Notes: generated from the sequence alone by a model not told the origin. DNA of 50,540 nt from W2P13-069 sp963590525 (GCA_963590525.1 CAVAPV010000010.1:1-50540), one strand, 5' to 3'. Counted from the stretch's first letter, positions 1 to 9,577 are shown. Made by a program: numbers and translations.

Positions 1-36
1 GAAACCCAGTCGCTCGGAAACGAGAGGCAATCAAGG

Positions 37-60
37 GCCGGGGGATCCCCCCGGCATTTT
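37..60 (+). terminator. Terminator of a gene lying upstream of the window
   Basis: Eight perfect base pairs, GCCGGGGG (37-44) with CCCCCGGC (48-55), close a three-base loop and are followed by ATTTTC. It ends a plus-strand transcript whose gene lies outside the window; the next gene starts 27 bases on. Confidence 0.75.
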
Positions 61-81
61 CTTTGTCTGGGGAGGTTTCGC

Positions 82-756
82 GTGAGGGAGCTCTCGGTTT
101 TCGTGGATGAGTCCGGCAACTCCGGCGACGATGCGAAGTACTACCTCCTGGCCCTCGTCCTGCATGACCAGTCAGATGACGTCTTCGAGCATATCGGGCG
201 CTACGAGAGCACCCTGGCCCAACGCGGGCTGCGAGACATCCCCCTGCATATGAACCCGCTGATGCGCGCAAACGAGGATTACAAGGGCATGCCGGCGCAG
301 GAACGCAACAGGCTCCTGACCTGCTTCAGCTCGTTCGCTTGGAAATGCCCGTTCTCCTACGAGGTGCTCTCATACCGCAAATCGCATTTCAAAAGCGACG
401 ACGACCTGTTCTCTAAGATGAAGAGGGACCTTGTGCTTTTGCTCTTCGACAATCTTGAGCTCCTGCAGACCTACGACACCGTCAAGATCTACTACGACGA
501 CGGGCAGGGCCTGGTCACCGACACGCTCCACGCAGCGTTCGAGTACGCTTTGAACAAGCAAGCTATAACCTACAGGGATTGCAGTCCTGCCGACTTCCGG
601 CTCCAGCAGATAGCAGACTTCATCTGCGAGGTCGAGCTAGCCGCGATCAAGTACGAGGCAAACGAGGTCGGCGGGACGGAGCGGATATTCTTCGGCACCA
701 ATCGCGACTTCAAGAAGAACTACCTGAAAAAGCTGCGCAAGAAGCGCTTGGGATAG
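82..756 (+). CDS. DUF3800 domain protein
   Basis: A 224-residue protein of the DUF3800 family, whose members have a predicted RNase H-like fold and unknown biochemical role. Seen: the N-terminal FVDESGN motif (Asp8-Glu9), a central YYDDG block and the C-terminal LQQIADFI motif, which supply the acidic residues expected of this fold. The C-terminus is very basic (KKNYLKKLRKKRLG), which would suit nucleic-acid contact. Start is GTG at 82, seven bases after GGAGG (71-75). It is monocistronic: a terminator lies before it and about 600 bp without a gene follow. DUF3800 genes often occur in accessory or defence-type islands, but nothing else of that kind is visible here, so function is left open. 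Confidence 0.85.
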   Translation: MRELSVFVDESGNSGDDAKYYLLALVLHDQSDDVFEHIGRYESTLAQRGLRDIPLHMNPLMRANEDYKGMPAQERNRLLTCFSSFAWKCPFSYEVLSYRKSHFKSDDDLFSKMKRDLVLLLFDNLELLQTYDTVKIYYDDGQGLVTDTLHAAFEYALNKQAITYRDCSPADFRLQQIADFICEVELAAIKYEANEVGGTERIFFGTNRDFKKNYLKKLRKKRLG

Positions 757-1248
757 CGTGACCCTGCCTGCCGCAGTTACGCTGTGATTGACAGAGCGTA
801 CACCTAAAAGCATCTTGGGAAAACGCGGGATCCAGCCAAACGAAAGCGCGGTAGCTAGCAACGCCGTACAAAAAGCACGCGAAGTAGGCACTTCGAATCG
901 TTCGCGGCACGTAGAGAGCTGATTTGCATTGCAAAGCCGCAGGTCACAGCGTTGTGGATTTTGGCCTACTTGCCAAAACACAAAGCAAGCGCCTACTTCG
1001 CACACTTTTTGTTGGCAGACCCGAGCTGCACTCAAGTGGTTCATGACCACATGCCGGCAAGTAGGACATTGTCAGAAAGTAATTTTGCAAAGCTTTGAGA
1101 AAAGGGAGCCAAGACGCTGCTGCTGACAAACGCTGGCAGCAAGGTAGGCTTCGATGGCCTGGTGAAGCCGATCGAAAACCGCAGCAAGCTACATCAAGCC
1201 AGACAAACCCGCGTCACCCCCTTAGCTGCGGTCACGGTCTCAAATAAT
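757..1248. other. Gene-free stretch with interleaved inverted repeats
   Basis: No reading frame here has a convincing start with ribosome site or recognisable family. Four copies of the 7-mer CCTACTT/AAGTAGG occur at 882-888 (reverse), 965-971, 992-998 (forward) and 1059-1065 (reverse). With flanks they make two long pairs: GCGAAGTAGGC (879-889) with GCCTACTTCGC (991-1001), and CCTACTTGCC (965-974) with GGCAAGTAGG (1056-1065). The pairs cross, so a single RNA could form either a pseudoknot or alternative folds. A smaller hairpin GTGGT/ACCAC sits at 1036-1050. Downstream, 1104-1240 reads without stop in one plus frame but has no start. It may be a dispersed element, a structured RNA or a gene relic; see findings. 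Confidence 0.5.
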
Positions 1249-1271
1249 TTATTGAGAAAGATTCTCAATAA
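1249..1271 (+). promoter_or_regulatory. Fur/PerR-like operator before rubrerythrin
   Basis: A perfect inverted repeat of ten bases per arm, TTATTGAGAA and TTCTCAATAA, separated by AGA. The core TGAGAAA-G-ATTCTCA matches the 7-1-7 Fur-family pattern (TGAGAATNATTCTCA) with one mismatch. It sits three bases upstream of the predicted -35, so it may act as an operator for a Fur or PerR homologue encoded elsewhere. Sequence match is seen; the regulator is inferred. Confidence 0.65.
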
Positions 1272-1274
1272 GGG

Positions 1275-1303
1275 TTTACTTTCTTGGTTTTGCTCGGCAT
1301 AAT
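1275..1303 (+). promoter_or_regulatory. Promoter of rubrerythrin gene
   Basis: TTTACT (1275-1280), a 17-base spacer and CATAAT (1298-1303) give a good sigma-70 type promoter about 65 bases before the start codon, directly downstream of the Fur/PerR-like palindrome. Confidence 0.55.
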
Positions 1304-1366
1304 CTGAGCATCGGCTGTTGGAGCAGCCAAGATATGTCCACAGCATGCCAACGTGAGGAGACCAGC

Positions 1367-1939
1367 ATGAAGTTCATTTGTCCCGTATGCGGTTATGTCG
1401 AAGAGTACGACGGCGATACCCTGCCCGCAGATTTTGTCTGCCCCATCTGCAAAGTCCCCGGCGCCAAGTTCACCAAGGTGGAGGAGAGCGATGCAGATGA
1501 GCTGCAGTGGCCCAGCGAGCATGTCATCGGCATCGCTGCGCTCGACGGTGTCCCTGCAGAGATCTACGACTTTTGCATGAGCCAATACAACGGCGAGTGC
1601 TCCGAGGCCGGCATGTACCTGGCCATGGCCCGCGTTGCCTACCGCGAGGGCTATCCCGAGGTCGGCGCTTATTTTGAGACCGCCGCATGGGAAGAAGCCG
1701 GACACGCCGCCCGTTATGCGGAGTTTGTAGGTGGAGACATCGTCTCCGACTCTACCGAGGAAAATCTGCGTCGCCGCGTTGCCGCAGAAAGCGGCGCTTG
1801 CGTGGCCAAGACAGATGCCGCCAAGCAGTGCAAGGCGCTTAACCTGGACGCTTTGCATGACTCCATCCACGAGATGGCTCGCGACGAGGCCCGCCACGGC
1901 AAGGCCTTCCTCTCCTTGCTCAACCGCTACTTTGGCTAA
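1367..1939 (+). CDS. rbr: Reverse-type rubrerythrin (N-terminal rubredoxin)
   Basis: A 190-residue cytoplasmic peroxide/oxygen-scavenging protein. The order of domains is inverted relative to classical rubrerythrin: a rubredoxin-like Fe(SCys)4 domain at residues 1-38 with CPVCGY and CPIC, then a ferritin-like diiron four-helix domain with Glu-rich helices (EAGMYLAMARVAYREG, AAWEEAGHAARYAEF, ARDEARHGKAF). Such reverse rubrerythrins serve as NADH peroxidase components in anaerobes such as Clostridium. The ATG at 1367 is chosen because GAGGAG lies 7-12 bases before it; an in-frame ATG at 1334 has no ribosome site. The gene is single, follows a Fur/PerR-like box and ends at a strong terminator. 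A relic of its last 13 codons and its terminator recurs at 4948-5042. Confidence 0.93.
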   Translation: MKFICPVCGYVEEYDGDTLPADFVCPICKVPGAKFTKVEESDADELQWPSEHVIGIAALDGVPAEIYDFCMSQYNGECSEAGMYLAMARVAYREGYPEVGAYFETAAWEEAGHAARYAEFVGGDIVSDSTEENLRRRVAAESGACVAKTDAAKQCKALNLDALHDSIHEMARDEARHGKAFLSLLNRYFG

Positions 1940-1967
1940 ACTGCAACAACGCAGGTACCAACAAGCA

Positions 1968-2000
1968 AAGGCGGCTGCCAGATGGCAGCCGCCTTCTTTT
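1968..2000. terminator. Bidirectional terminator between rubrerythrin and MFS genes
   Basis: Twelve perfect base pairs, 1968-1979 with 1984-1995 (GGCGGCTGCC core), loop AGAT, then CTTTT. It serves rubrerythrin on the plus strand and the convergent exporter (stop at 2043) on the minus strand. A near copy lies at 5015-5044. Confidence 0.9.
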
Positions 2001-2042
2001 GGTTGATAGCAAGCCGGGCAACCTTGGCCCGATCGGTTGCTG

Positions 2043-4034
2043 TTATTTGATGGCGTTGACCATCGCGCGCAGGATGTTGCGGCGGCTCAGCGCGCCAACA
2101 AGCTTGCCGTCCTTTGTGACGGGCACCTTCTTGACGTGTTTGCCTGCCAGCACGCCGCAGGCAACGTCAAGCGGCGTGTCTTCTTCCACAGAAACGACCT
2201 TCTTGGTCGCAAGCTCCATGACGTTGAGGTCGGCGAGCTCTGCAACGCGTGCCTCGACGCTTTTGTCGTCTGCTGCGGCAAAGCTGATGCCGCTCGTTGC
2301 CATGGACATGTTCACATCGGCGCGTGCAAGATAGCGGATCGCGTCGCCATCGGTCACGTAACCCACCAGGTTGCCATCTTGGTCCACGACAGAGACGCCA
2401 GTGGTGTTGGTGGAGGCGATGATGCTGATGACCTCTTTCATGCTGGCTGTCTGGGGCACGGTGGCTGCTTGGCGGTTCATGACGTCTGCCAGCTCAAAAC
2501 CGGACAGGGTGTCTTTTGCAGCTTGCGCGAAGGCCCCTGCTGCCTTGCCGGACATGAGCACGTCGCCGTCTGCGGTGGCTTGCTGCTCGCTGCCTGTTGT
2601 TTGCTGCACGCCTGCCGCAGTAGCTGCGGTTTGCTCGGTAGCTTTTGCAGCCTGCTTTTTGTCGCGCACCAAGGTGACGATCATGATCGCGGCGATAACC
2701 GCCAAGAGCACGACCACATAGAAGGCCGCATGGTAGCCCGCATAGAGCTGCTGGGCGGTATCTGCGCTAACCGTCTGCCCGCTCACAGCGCTCGAGACGG
2801 TCACCAGCAAGGCGATGCCAAAGGAGGCAGCCACCTGGTTGATGGTGTTGGACGTGGACTGAGCGTGCTGGATGGCCTCGTTGGGAAGCGAGTTCACGCC
2901 CCAGGTGTTAAGCGGCGTCATGGTGAACTGCATGCCTATGACCAGCAATCCGTAGACCACGGCCACGGCGGCGATGGGGGCGTCGATACCAAGCATGGTA
3001 AAGCCGATTGCGCCTATGACGATGATGATCGTACCGATGATGACGGGTACTCTCACGCCGCGCTTGTCAAAGATGCGTCCGGAGACAAGGCCGGCAAAGG
3101 CGCTGATGGCGGCGCCGGGAAGCAAAGTGAGGCCGCTTATCGTCGCGCTCTCGCCCAATGCGCCTTGGATATAGAGCGGCATGACGGTGCCAACGCCCAT
3201 GACCGTTGCCTGGAACACGGCTACGCAAAGGACGGCGGTACGGTAGTTGCGGACCTTGAGGATGTCTACGCGCAGCATGGGCTGCTCCAGATGCAGCTGG
3301 CGGGTGGCATATGCCGCAAGCAGCGCGACGCCCACGATGATCAAGACGATGTTCACAACCAAGTTGGTGCTGGAGCTCAAGCTGGACAGGCCGTAGAGCA
3401 AGCAGACAAGACCGATGGTGGACAGCAAGAATGACGGCACGTCAAAGCGGGAGCGCTTGAAATCGCCATAGGGTTTGACGGCCTTTGCGGCGTAGAGCAC
3501 GACGAGGACCGCGCAGACGGCGACGATGCCAAAGATCGCGCGCCAACCCACGGTGTCCACGAGCACGCCGGACAGGGAGGGGCCGATGGTGGGGGCAAAG
3601 CCGATGATCAAGCCGATAGCGCCCATTGCGCCACCGCGTTTCTCGCGCGGGATGATCAGCAAGATGACGCTAAAGACCATGGGCATGACAAAGCCCGTGG
3701 CGCAGGCTTGCAAAACGCGACCCAAGAGCAGCAGCCCAAACACCGGCGAGATGGCCGATATGATGCTGCCTACGGCAAAGATGCTCATGCCGCCCAAAAA
3801 CAGCTTGCGCGTGTCAAACCTTCCCATGAGAAACGCAGCAAGCGGGATAACCACGGCCTCGGTGAGCGAGTAGCCGGATGTCAGCCACTGCACGGTGGTT
3901 GCAGAGATCTGCATGTCGGACATGATCGCCGGCAGCGCAGACGTGAGAAGCATCGCGTTCAAAACAGTGATAAACGTGCCTACAAGCAGCACGCCTATCA
4001 TCTGTCGCTTCTCTTTTTCGATTCCTATACCCAT
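2043..4034 (-). CDS. DHA2-type MFS exporter fused to a CBS-domain pair
   Basis: 663 residues. The first about 480 form a 14-TM drug:H+ antiporter-2 (EmrB/QacA-like) permease: N-terminal motif VLNAMLLTSALPAI, the TSGYSLTEAVVIPLAAFLMGRFDTRKLF loop-2/3 region, and the GRVLQACATG motif. A hydrophilic Ala/Thr/Gln linker follows, then residues 513-663 carry two CBS repeats (GYVTDGDAIRYLA; ALSRRNILRAM). CBS pairs bind adenosine nucleotides, so transport may be gated by energy state; that is inference. The start at 4034 is set by AAGGAGG seven bases upstream; a longer form from 4070 lacks one. It is divergent from a MarR regulator that probably controls it. Substrate unknown; efflux of a toxic compound is likely. 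Confidence 0.88.
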   Translation of the reverse strand: MGIGIEKEKRQMIGVLLVGTFITVLNAMLLTSALPAIMSDMQISATTVQWLTSGYSLTEAVVIPLAAFLMGRFDTRKLFLGGMSIFAVGSIISAISPVFGLLLLGRVLQACATGFVMPMVFSVILLIIPREKRGGAMGAIGLIIGFAPTIGPSLSGVLVDTVGWRAIFGIVAVCAVLVVLYAAKAVKPYGDFKRSRFDVPSFLLSTIGLVCLLYGLSSLSSSTNLVVNIVLIIVGVALLAAYATRQLHLEQPMLRVDILKVRNYRTAVLCVAVFQATVMGVGTVMPLYIQGALGESATISGLTLLPGAAISAFAGLVSGRIFDKRGVRVPVIIGTIIIVIGAIGFTMLGIDAPIAAVAVVYGLLVIGMQFTMTPLNTWGVNSLPNEAIQHAQSTSNTINQVAASFGIALLVTVSSAVSGQTVSADTAQQLYAGYHAAFYVVVLLAVIAAIMIVTLVRDKKQAAKATEQTAATAAGVQQTTGSEQQATADGDVLMSGKAAGAFAQAAKDTLSGFELADVMNRQAATVPQTASMKEVISIIASTNTTGVSVVDQDGNLVGYVTDGDAIRYLARADVNMSMATSGISFAAADDKSVEARVAELADLNVMELATKKVVSVEEDTPLDVACGVLAGKHVKKVPVTKDGKLVGALSRRNILRAMVNAIK

Positions 4035-4137
4035 TGATCCTCCTTCTTTAAAACGGGCCGCCCGTCCCAAAGCCGTTTTTGCCCGCTGGCCAGCAGGGCT
4101 TTTGGCTTATAGGGAAGGGCTGTTTAGTTGATTGATT

Positions 4138-4166
4138 TTTATCATTTGGGAGCCTAACGGAATCAA
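4138..4166 (-). promoter_or_regulatory. Promoter of the MFS-CBS gene
   Basis: On the minus strand TTGATT (4161-4166), 17 bases, then GATAAA (4138-4143). It abuts the divergent marR promoter, and the stretch 4126-4180 holds repeated AATCAAT/TTGATTG and TATCA/TGATA motifs, so a regulator bound here could block both directions. Confidence 0.45.
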
Positions 4167-4195
4167 TTGACAAATATCAACAGAAGTCACAGAAT
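4167..4195 (+). promoter_or_regulatory. Promoter of the marR-type gene
   Basis: Consensus TTGACA (4167-4172), 17 bases, CAGAAT (4190-4195). The leader to the start codon would be about 165 bases. Overlap with AATCAAT/ATATCAA repeats suggests autoregulation. Confidence 0.5.
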
Positions 4196-4365
4196 CGTTG
4201 CATTGAGAGGCGTGACGTTGCGTTTTAGGCCCGCAAACGGCGCGTGGCAGACGCTTTGCGCGTTGCAGGCTGCGTGTCGCAAGCAAGCTGCAGACGCAAG
4301 GTGTGCCTGCATTTGCGCATCGTCTTACAATGCCTGCTTGAGCAAACGACGAGAGGAGCATTGCT

Positions 4366-4920
4366 GTGAGCAAACTAGATGAGGCTGCGGCGGTTGTTGG
4401 GCCAAGCAAATCTCCTGAATCCCCTGATACCGCTGTTTTGGCAGCGCCCGGTCCCGCTGCGTTGATTGCGGGGCGCGATGGGTTTGAATGCATTGCCCCT
4501 GAAGAGCTGATATTGGACGCATCGTGTGCTTTTGACGCGTTGGCGCGCCGTGCGGTGATGTGCAACAGGAGCGACCTTTCCAAAGTTCAGGCCGATATCG
4601 TGATGTCCTTGGCTTTTTTGGGTCCTATGAGCATGACCCAGCTGGCAGGCAACCTGGCAGTTAGCAAAGAGCATGTAAGCCGCGCCGTTGCCGTTCTCTG
4701 CGAGCGCGGGCTCGTGTCAAAGCACCGCAGCGAGGAAAGCTTCAGACTGGTCATCGCGCAGCTCACCCAAGAGGGGCTCGAGTTTTCCAAAAGGATGCGC
4801 GTTGCATCGCTTGAGAGTTTGGCAGGCCCGCTTGCGTCGCTTACCAGCGACGAGCAAGCCGAGCTCATTGCCTTGTCCAAGCGGGCCATCGAGCTTTTGG
4901 GCAAGGTCGATCTGGATTAG
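4366..4920 (+). CDS. MarR-family transcriptional regulator
   Basis: 184 residues. After a non-conserved N-terminal stretch of about 55 residues comes a MarR winged helix: the recognition region reads MSMTQLAGNLAVSKEHVSRAVAVL, followed by the wing (CERGLVSKHRSEESFRLVIAQLT) and a C-terminal dimerisation helix. Family members repress divergently placed efflux genes and are released by small phenolic or drug-like ligands. Its neighbour across a shared promoter region is the MFS-CBS exporter, the natural target. Start is GTG at 4366 with GAGAGGAG 8-15 bases upstream. The N-terminal extension is longer than usual for MarR proteins (about 140-150 residues) and has no recognised motif. Confidence 0.85.
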   Translation: MSKLDEAAAVVGPSKSPESPDTAVLAAPGPAALIAGRDGFECIAPEELILDASCAFDALARRAVMCNRSDLSKVQADIVMSLAFLGPMSMTQLAGNLAVSKEHVSRAVAVLCERGLVSKHRSEESFRLVIAQLTQEGLEFSKRMRVASLESLAGPLASLTSDEQAELIALSKRAIELLGKVDLD

Positions 4921-4947
4921 ATCGCCTGAGATTGAGTCTCAAGTTGC

Positions 4948-4986
4948 GGCAAGGTCTTCTTCTTGCCCAACCGCTACTTTGGCTAA
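4948..4986 (+). pseudogene. Relic of a rubrerythrin 3' end
   Basis: Thirteen codons ending at TAA 4984-4986 read GKVFFLPNRYFG, against GKAFLSLLNRYFG at the end of the intact rubrerythrin. Nucleotide identity continues through the stop codon, the spacer (GCTAAACTG..AGCAACGCAG) and into the terminator, about 95 bases in all. No upstream part of the gene remains. Either a second rubrerythrin was deleted or the tail was copied. Confidence 0.6.
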
Positions 4987-5014
4987 ACTGTAGCAACGCA
5001 GCCACGACCAAGCC

Positions 5015-5044
5015 AAGGCGGCTGCCATCTGGCAGTCGCCTTTG
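5015..5044 (+). terminator. Terminator copy after marR
   Basis: Stem 5015-5026 with 5031-5042 (one G-U pair), loop ATCT, then TGTTGTTG. It is a diverged copy of the terminator at 1968-2000 and ends only a few bases before the ribosome site of the next gene. Confidence 0.7.
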
Positions 5045-5061
5045 TTGTTGTAAGGAGTCCC

Positions 5062-6000
5062 ATGGACGCAAACCAGGCCAATGAGCTTTTGCCCAGCTTC
5101 TTTTTGGAGCAGCTGGAAAACGATTACGAGCAAGCCGATATACAACGCATCCTAGATGGCGTTGCCGCCAAGCGCCGCACGACGTTGCGCGCCAATGCCT
5201 CGCGTTGCAGCGCGGCAGACATCGCCTCGGTGCTCGATGCCGCCAAGATCGCCTACTCGCGTGTGGGTTGGTACGACGATGCCTTCGTTCTCGAGTCTGC
5301 AACGCCTAAAGACCTGTGGGAGCTGTCAGCTTACGAGCAAGGCGAGCTTTATCTGCAAAGCTTGTCCTCTATGATCCCGGCGCTTGTCGTCGACCCGCAT
5401 CCCGGCGACGAGATCTGCGATATGTGCGCCGCCCCCGGCGGCAAGACCACGCAGATGGCGGCGCTGGGCGGCAAGGGTTGCTATATCACCGCATGCGAGA
5501 TGAACGCCCCGCGAGCAGACAAGCTTGAGTTCAACTTGGAACGTCAGGGCAGCCGCGGCGTCAACGTGATGCTTTGCGATGCGCGCAACCTGGACAGCTT
5601 CTTGATGTTTGGCAAGGTCTTGCTCGATGCTCCTTGCTCGGGTAGCGGCACTATCTGGGCTTTGGACCCCAAGCTGGACCGTCGCTTCAACCCCGGTCTG
5701 CTTGCCAAGTGCCGCAAGCAGCAGGCCAAGCTGCTTGCCAAGGCGCTGCAGGTCGTCAAGCCGGGTGGCACGCTTGTCTACTCCACATGCTCGGTGCTCA
5801 AATGCGAAAACGAAGACCAGGTGACGGCTGCTTTGGAGCGCTTGGGACGTCGTGCGACCAACTACCGCATAGAGCCTGTAGAGCTCGGCGTGGCAGACGG
5901 CATCCCCACGCTTCCCTCTACCATCGACGGCGCGCTCACGGTATGCCCCACAGATCTTTACGAGGGCTTTTTTGCCTGCAAGATCGTGCGCGAGGCCTGA
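5062..6000 (+). CDS. NOL1/NOP2/Sun-family RNA m5C methyltransferase (RsmF/RsmB type)
   Basis: 312 residues. A SAM-dependent enzyme that methylates carbon 5 of cytidine in rRNA or tRNA. Seen: the SAM-binding motif MCAAPGGKTTQMA (residue about 120), motif IV DAPCSGSG, and motif VI YSTCS containing the second conserved cysteine; the two-cysteine arrangement is the hallmark of the family. The N-terminal PUA-like RNA-binding part is short (about 100 residues) and there is no NusB-like domain, so it resembles RsmF/YebU-type short forms rather than full RsmB. ATG at 5062 follows AAGGAG. Target base cannot be told from sequence. Confidence 0.9.
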   Translation: MDANQANELLPSFFLEQLENDYEQADIQRILDGVAAKRRTTLRANASRCSAADIASVLDAAKIAYSRVGWYDDAFVLESATPKDLWELSAYEQGELYLQSLSSMIPALVVDPHPGDEICDMCAAPGGKTTQMAALGGKGCYITACEMNAPRADKLEFNLERQGSRGVNVMLCDARNLDSFLMFGKVLLDAPCSGSGTIWALDPKLDRRFNPGLLAKCRKQQAKLLAKALQVVKPGGTLVYSTCSVLKCENEDQVTAALERLGRRATNYRIEPVELGVADGIPTLPSTIDGALTVCPTDLYEGFFACKIVREA

Positions 6001-6057
6001 TAGGAAGAGGCGTTGCCTGCGGTGGGCGGCTGTCTGCGTGGCCTGCAGCCGGCGCGA

Positions 6058-6066
6058 TGCTATAGT
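6058..6066 (+). promoter_or_regulatory. Extended -10 promoter of the EEP hydrolase gene
   Basis: TG-C-TATAGT (6058-6066) is an extended -10; no good -35 is seen. The leader of about 80 bases can pair GCCCGC (6071-6076) with GCGGGC (6107-6112). Confidence 0.4.
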
Positions 6067-6152
6067 GTGAGCCCGCGTTTTTTTGCACGTTGCAAGGACG
6101 CTAAGTGCGGGCGCTTGCTTTTTGCGGCGCCTTTTTTGCAAGGAGATAGAAC

Positions 6153-7244
6153 TTGAAGAAGCTTCTCAAGGCTGTTGTCGCTGTGATTGTGGCATTGGCT
6201 GTGATCGTAGCGGGCTATCTGGCCTATATGATGCTCACGTACAGCCGTATTCCGGATAACCAAGCGCTTGACGTGGACAACAACCAAACCGCAACGCTTG
6301 AAACAGGCAAATCTTACAGCGCGCTCACCTACAACATCGGGTTTGGCGCCTACACAGACGACTACACCTTCTTCATGGACACGGGCAAGATGGAAGACGG
6401 CACGCCCACCCAGGGCAAAAGCTCTTGGGCTGCCAGCAAAGCCAGCGTCGAGACCTGCATCGCCGCCGATATCGAGCTTATCAAGAGCCTTGATGTGGAC
6501 TTTGCGCTTTTGCAGGAGGTCGACACAGACTCAACGCGCTCTTACCATGTCGACCAGGTGGCTGCCATCAAGGATGCCTTTGCAGACAAGGCGGCGGTGC
6601 AGGCAGTGGATTATCACAGCTCGTTTTTGTTCTATCCGCTCACGCAGCCCCACGGCTTTGCCAACTCGTCTCTGCTTACTTTGTCCAGCGCCCAAGTGAG
6701 CTCGGCCACCCGCTACAGCTACCCTGTGGCAGACGACCTCTCCAAGTTCACCGACCTCGACCGCTGCTTTAGCGTATGCCGCGTTCCCGTTGACAGCGGC
6801 CGTGAGCTCGTTGTCATCAACAGCCATATGTCGGCCTATGACGAAGGCGGCACCATCCGCAAAGAGCAGCTGGAGACCATCACCTCGTTTTTGAGCCAGG
6901 AAGCCTCAAAGGGCAACTACGTGATCATGGGCGGGGATTTCAATCATGCCCTATGCGGCTCTGTCGAGATGTATCCCTCTAAACAACAGGTGCCCGATTG
7001 GATTGCCACCTTTGACGACGGCAACTTGCCGGATGGCTTTAGCGTGGTGCGCGCAGATAATCTGGAAGACGTTGCCACTTGCCGCGGTGCCGACATCCCA
7101 TACGAGAAAGGCGTCGATTACACCACCACAGTCGACGGCTTCATCGTGAGCTCAAACGTCAAGGCTACCGCCCAAAACATCGATAACGGCTTCAAATACT
7201 CCGATCACAACCCCGTCAAGCTCACCTTCACCCTAAAGGACTAG
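6153..7244 (+). CDS. Membrane-anchored endonuclease/exonuclease/phosphatase-family protein
   Basis: 363 residues. One N-terminal transmembrane helix (residues 5-27) anchors an extracellular EEP domain, the fold shared by DNase I, inositol phosphatases and sphingomyelinases. Metal and catalytic motifs seen: LTYNIGFG near the start, LLQEVD (metal-binding Glu), INSHMSAYDEGG, GGDFNH and the C-terminal DHNPVKLTF (catalytic Asp-His). Start is TTG at 6153, seven bases after AAGGAG. Two bases separate it from the next gene, so the two are co-transcribed. Secreted EEP proteins can act on nucleic acids or lipid phosphates; substrate is not decidable here. Confidence 0.87.
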   Translation: MKKLLKAVVAVIVALAVIVAGYLAYMMLTYSRIPDNQALDVDNNQTATLETGKSYSALTYNIGFGAYTDDYTFFMDTGKMEDGTPTQGKSSWAASKASVETCIAADIELIKSLDVDFALLQEVDTDSTRSYHVDQVAAIKDAFADKAAVQAVDYHSSFLFYPLTQPHGFANSSLLTLSSAQVSSATRYSYPVADDLSKFTDLDRCFSVCRVPVDSGRELVVINSHMSAYDEGGTIRKEQLETITSFLSQEASKGNYVIMGGDFNHALCGSVEMYPSKQQVPDWIATFDDGNLPDGFSVVRADNLEDVATCRGADIPYEKGVDYTTTVDGFIVSSNVKATAQNIDNGFKYSDHNPVKLTFTLKD

Positions 7245-7246
7245 AT

Positions 7247-7735
7247 ATGGCCCGCGCAGTCGATTTTCTCCTGCAACCGGATACCGTCGTCGCCTTTGAC
7301 ATCGACGGGGTCTTGGCACCCTACGAGTTCACGCCGCGCTGCCATAGCGTCATCGACGATGACGAGTGGTTCGAGCTCGTGCGCACGGGCGACCCTTATG
7401 GCAGCCTGCCGCCGGTCAAGCTCATCCAGCGCATGATCGATGCAAAGGGGCCGGACAACGTCTACGTGGTAAGCGTCTCAAGCCCCGACGAATACCAGGG
7501 CAAGCAGCGCTTTGTCACCAAGAACTACCATGTCGACCCCGACCATATCCGCTTTGTTGCCAGCAAGGCGGCAAAGCTCGATGCGCTTGTGCAGATAGCG
7601 CAAGAAAAACACGTGCCCCAAGAGCAGGTGGCCATGGTCGAAGACACCGTCAAGACGCTGGACATGATCGCTCGCTCAAGCAGCTTTGCCACTATCCATG
7701 TGAGCAGCCTTTTTGCCTTTGACGAGCAACGCTAG
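7247..7735 (+). CDS. Small HAD-like hydrolase
   Basis: 162 residues with the HAD nucleophile motif AFDIDGVL (Asp19 and Asp21) and a C-terminal VAMVEDTVKTLD block that fits motif IV, but without an obvious cap domain. The family is made mainly of phosphatases. It starts two bases after the stop of the EEP gene with AAAGGA just upstream, so it belongs to that operon and may act on a product of that hydrolase, which is inference only. No signal peptide: cytoplasmic. Confidence 0.72.
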   Translation: MARAVDFLLQPDTVVAFDIDGVLAPYEFTPRCHSVIDDDEWFELVRTGDPYGSLPPVKLIQRMIDAKGPDNVYVVSVSSPDEYQGKQRFVTKNYHVDPDHIRFVASKAAKLDALVQIAQEKHVPQEQVAMVEDTVKTLDMIARSSSFATIHVSSLFAFDEQR

Positions 7736-7829
7736 CGCCTGGAGCATGCTCAGTTAACCACCTGGCCTTAGTTTTCTGGCACAATGGCTAGGTTTGAAAG
7801 TCAACGCCCCCAGACAACAGGGAGTATTC

Positions 7830-9509
<1,680 letters not shown>

Positions 9510-9577
9510 ACCCAATTGCCGCAAGACGCCATACGCTAGGCGTTTGATGCAACAGGTACGCGGCGCAAGCCGCGATG

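Noticed and set aside
929..1126. Small open frame in the repeat-rich gap, Cys/Trp-rich product
   Set aside because: No ribosome site, no family, and it runs through the inverted repeats, which explain the sequence better.
2037..3434. Long open frame of 465 codons on the plus strand, opposite the MFS-CBS gene
   Set aside because: It is the antisense shadow of a clear 14-TM permease; its product is a His/Asp/Gly-rich string without domain, start site or codon sense.
4688..4993. Open frame overlapping marR on the same strand
   Set aside because: Different frame of the MarR gene running on into the rubrerythrin relic; Ser/Arg-rich nonsense composition.
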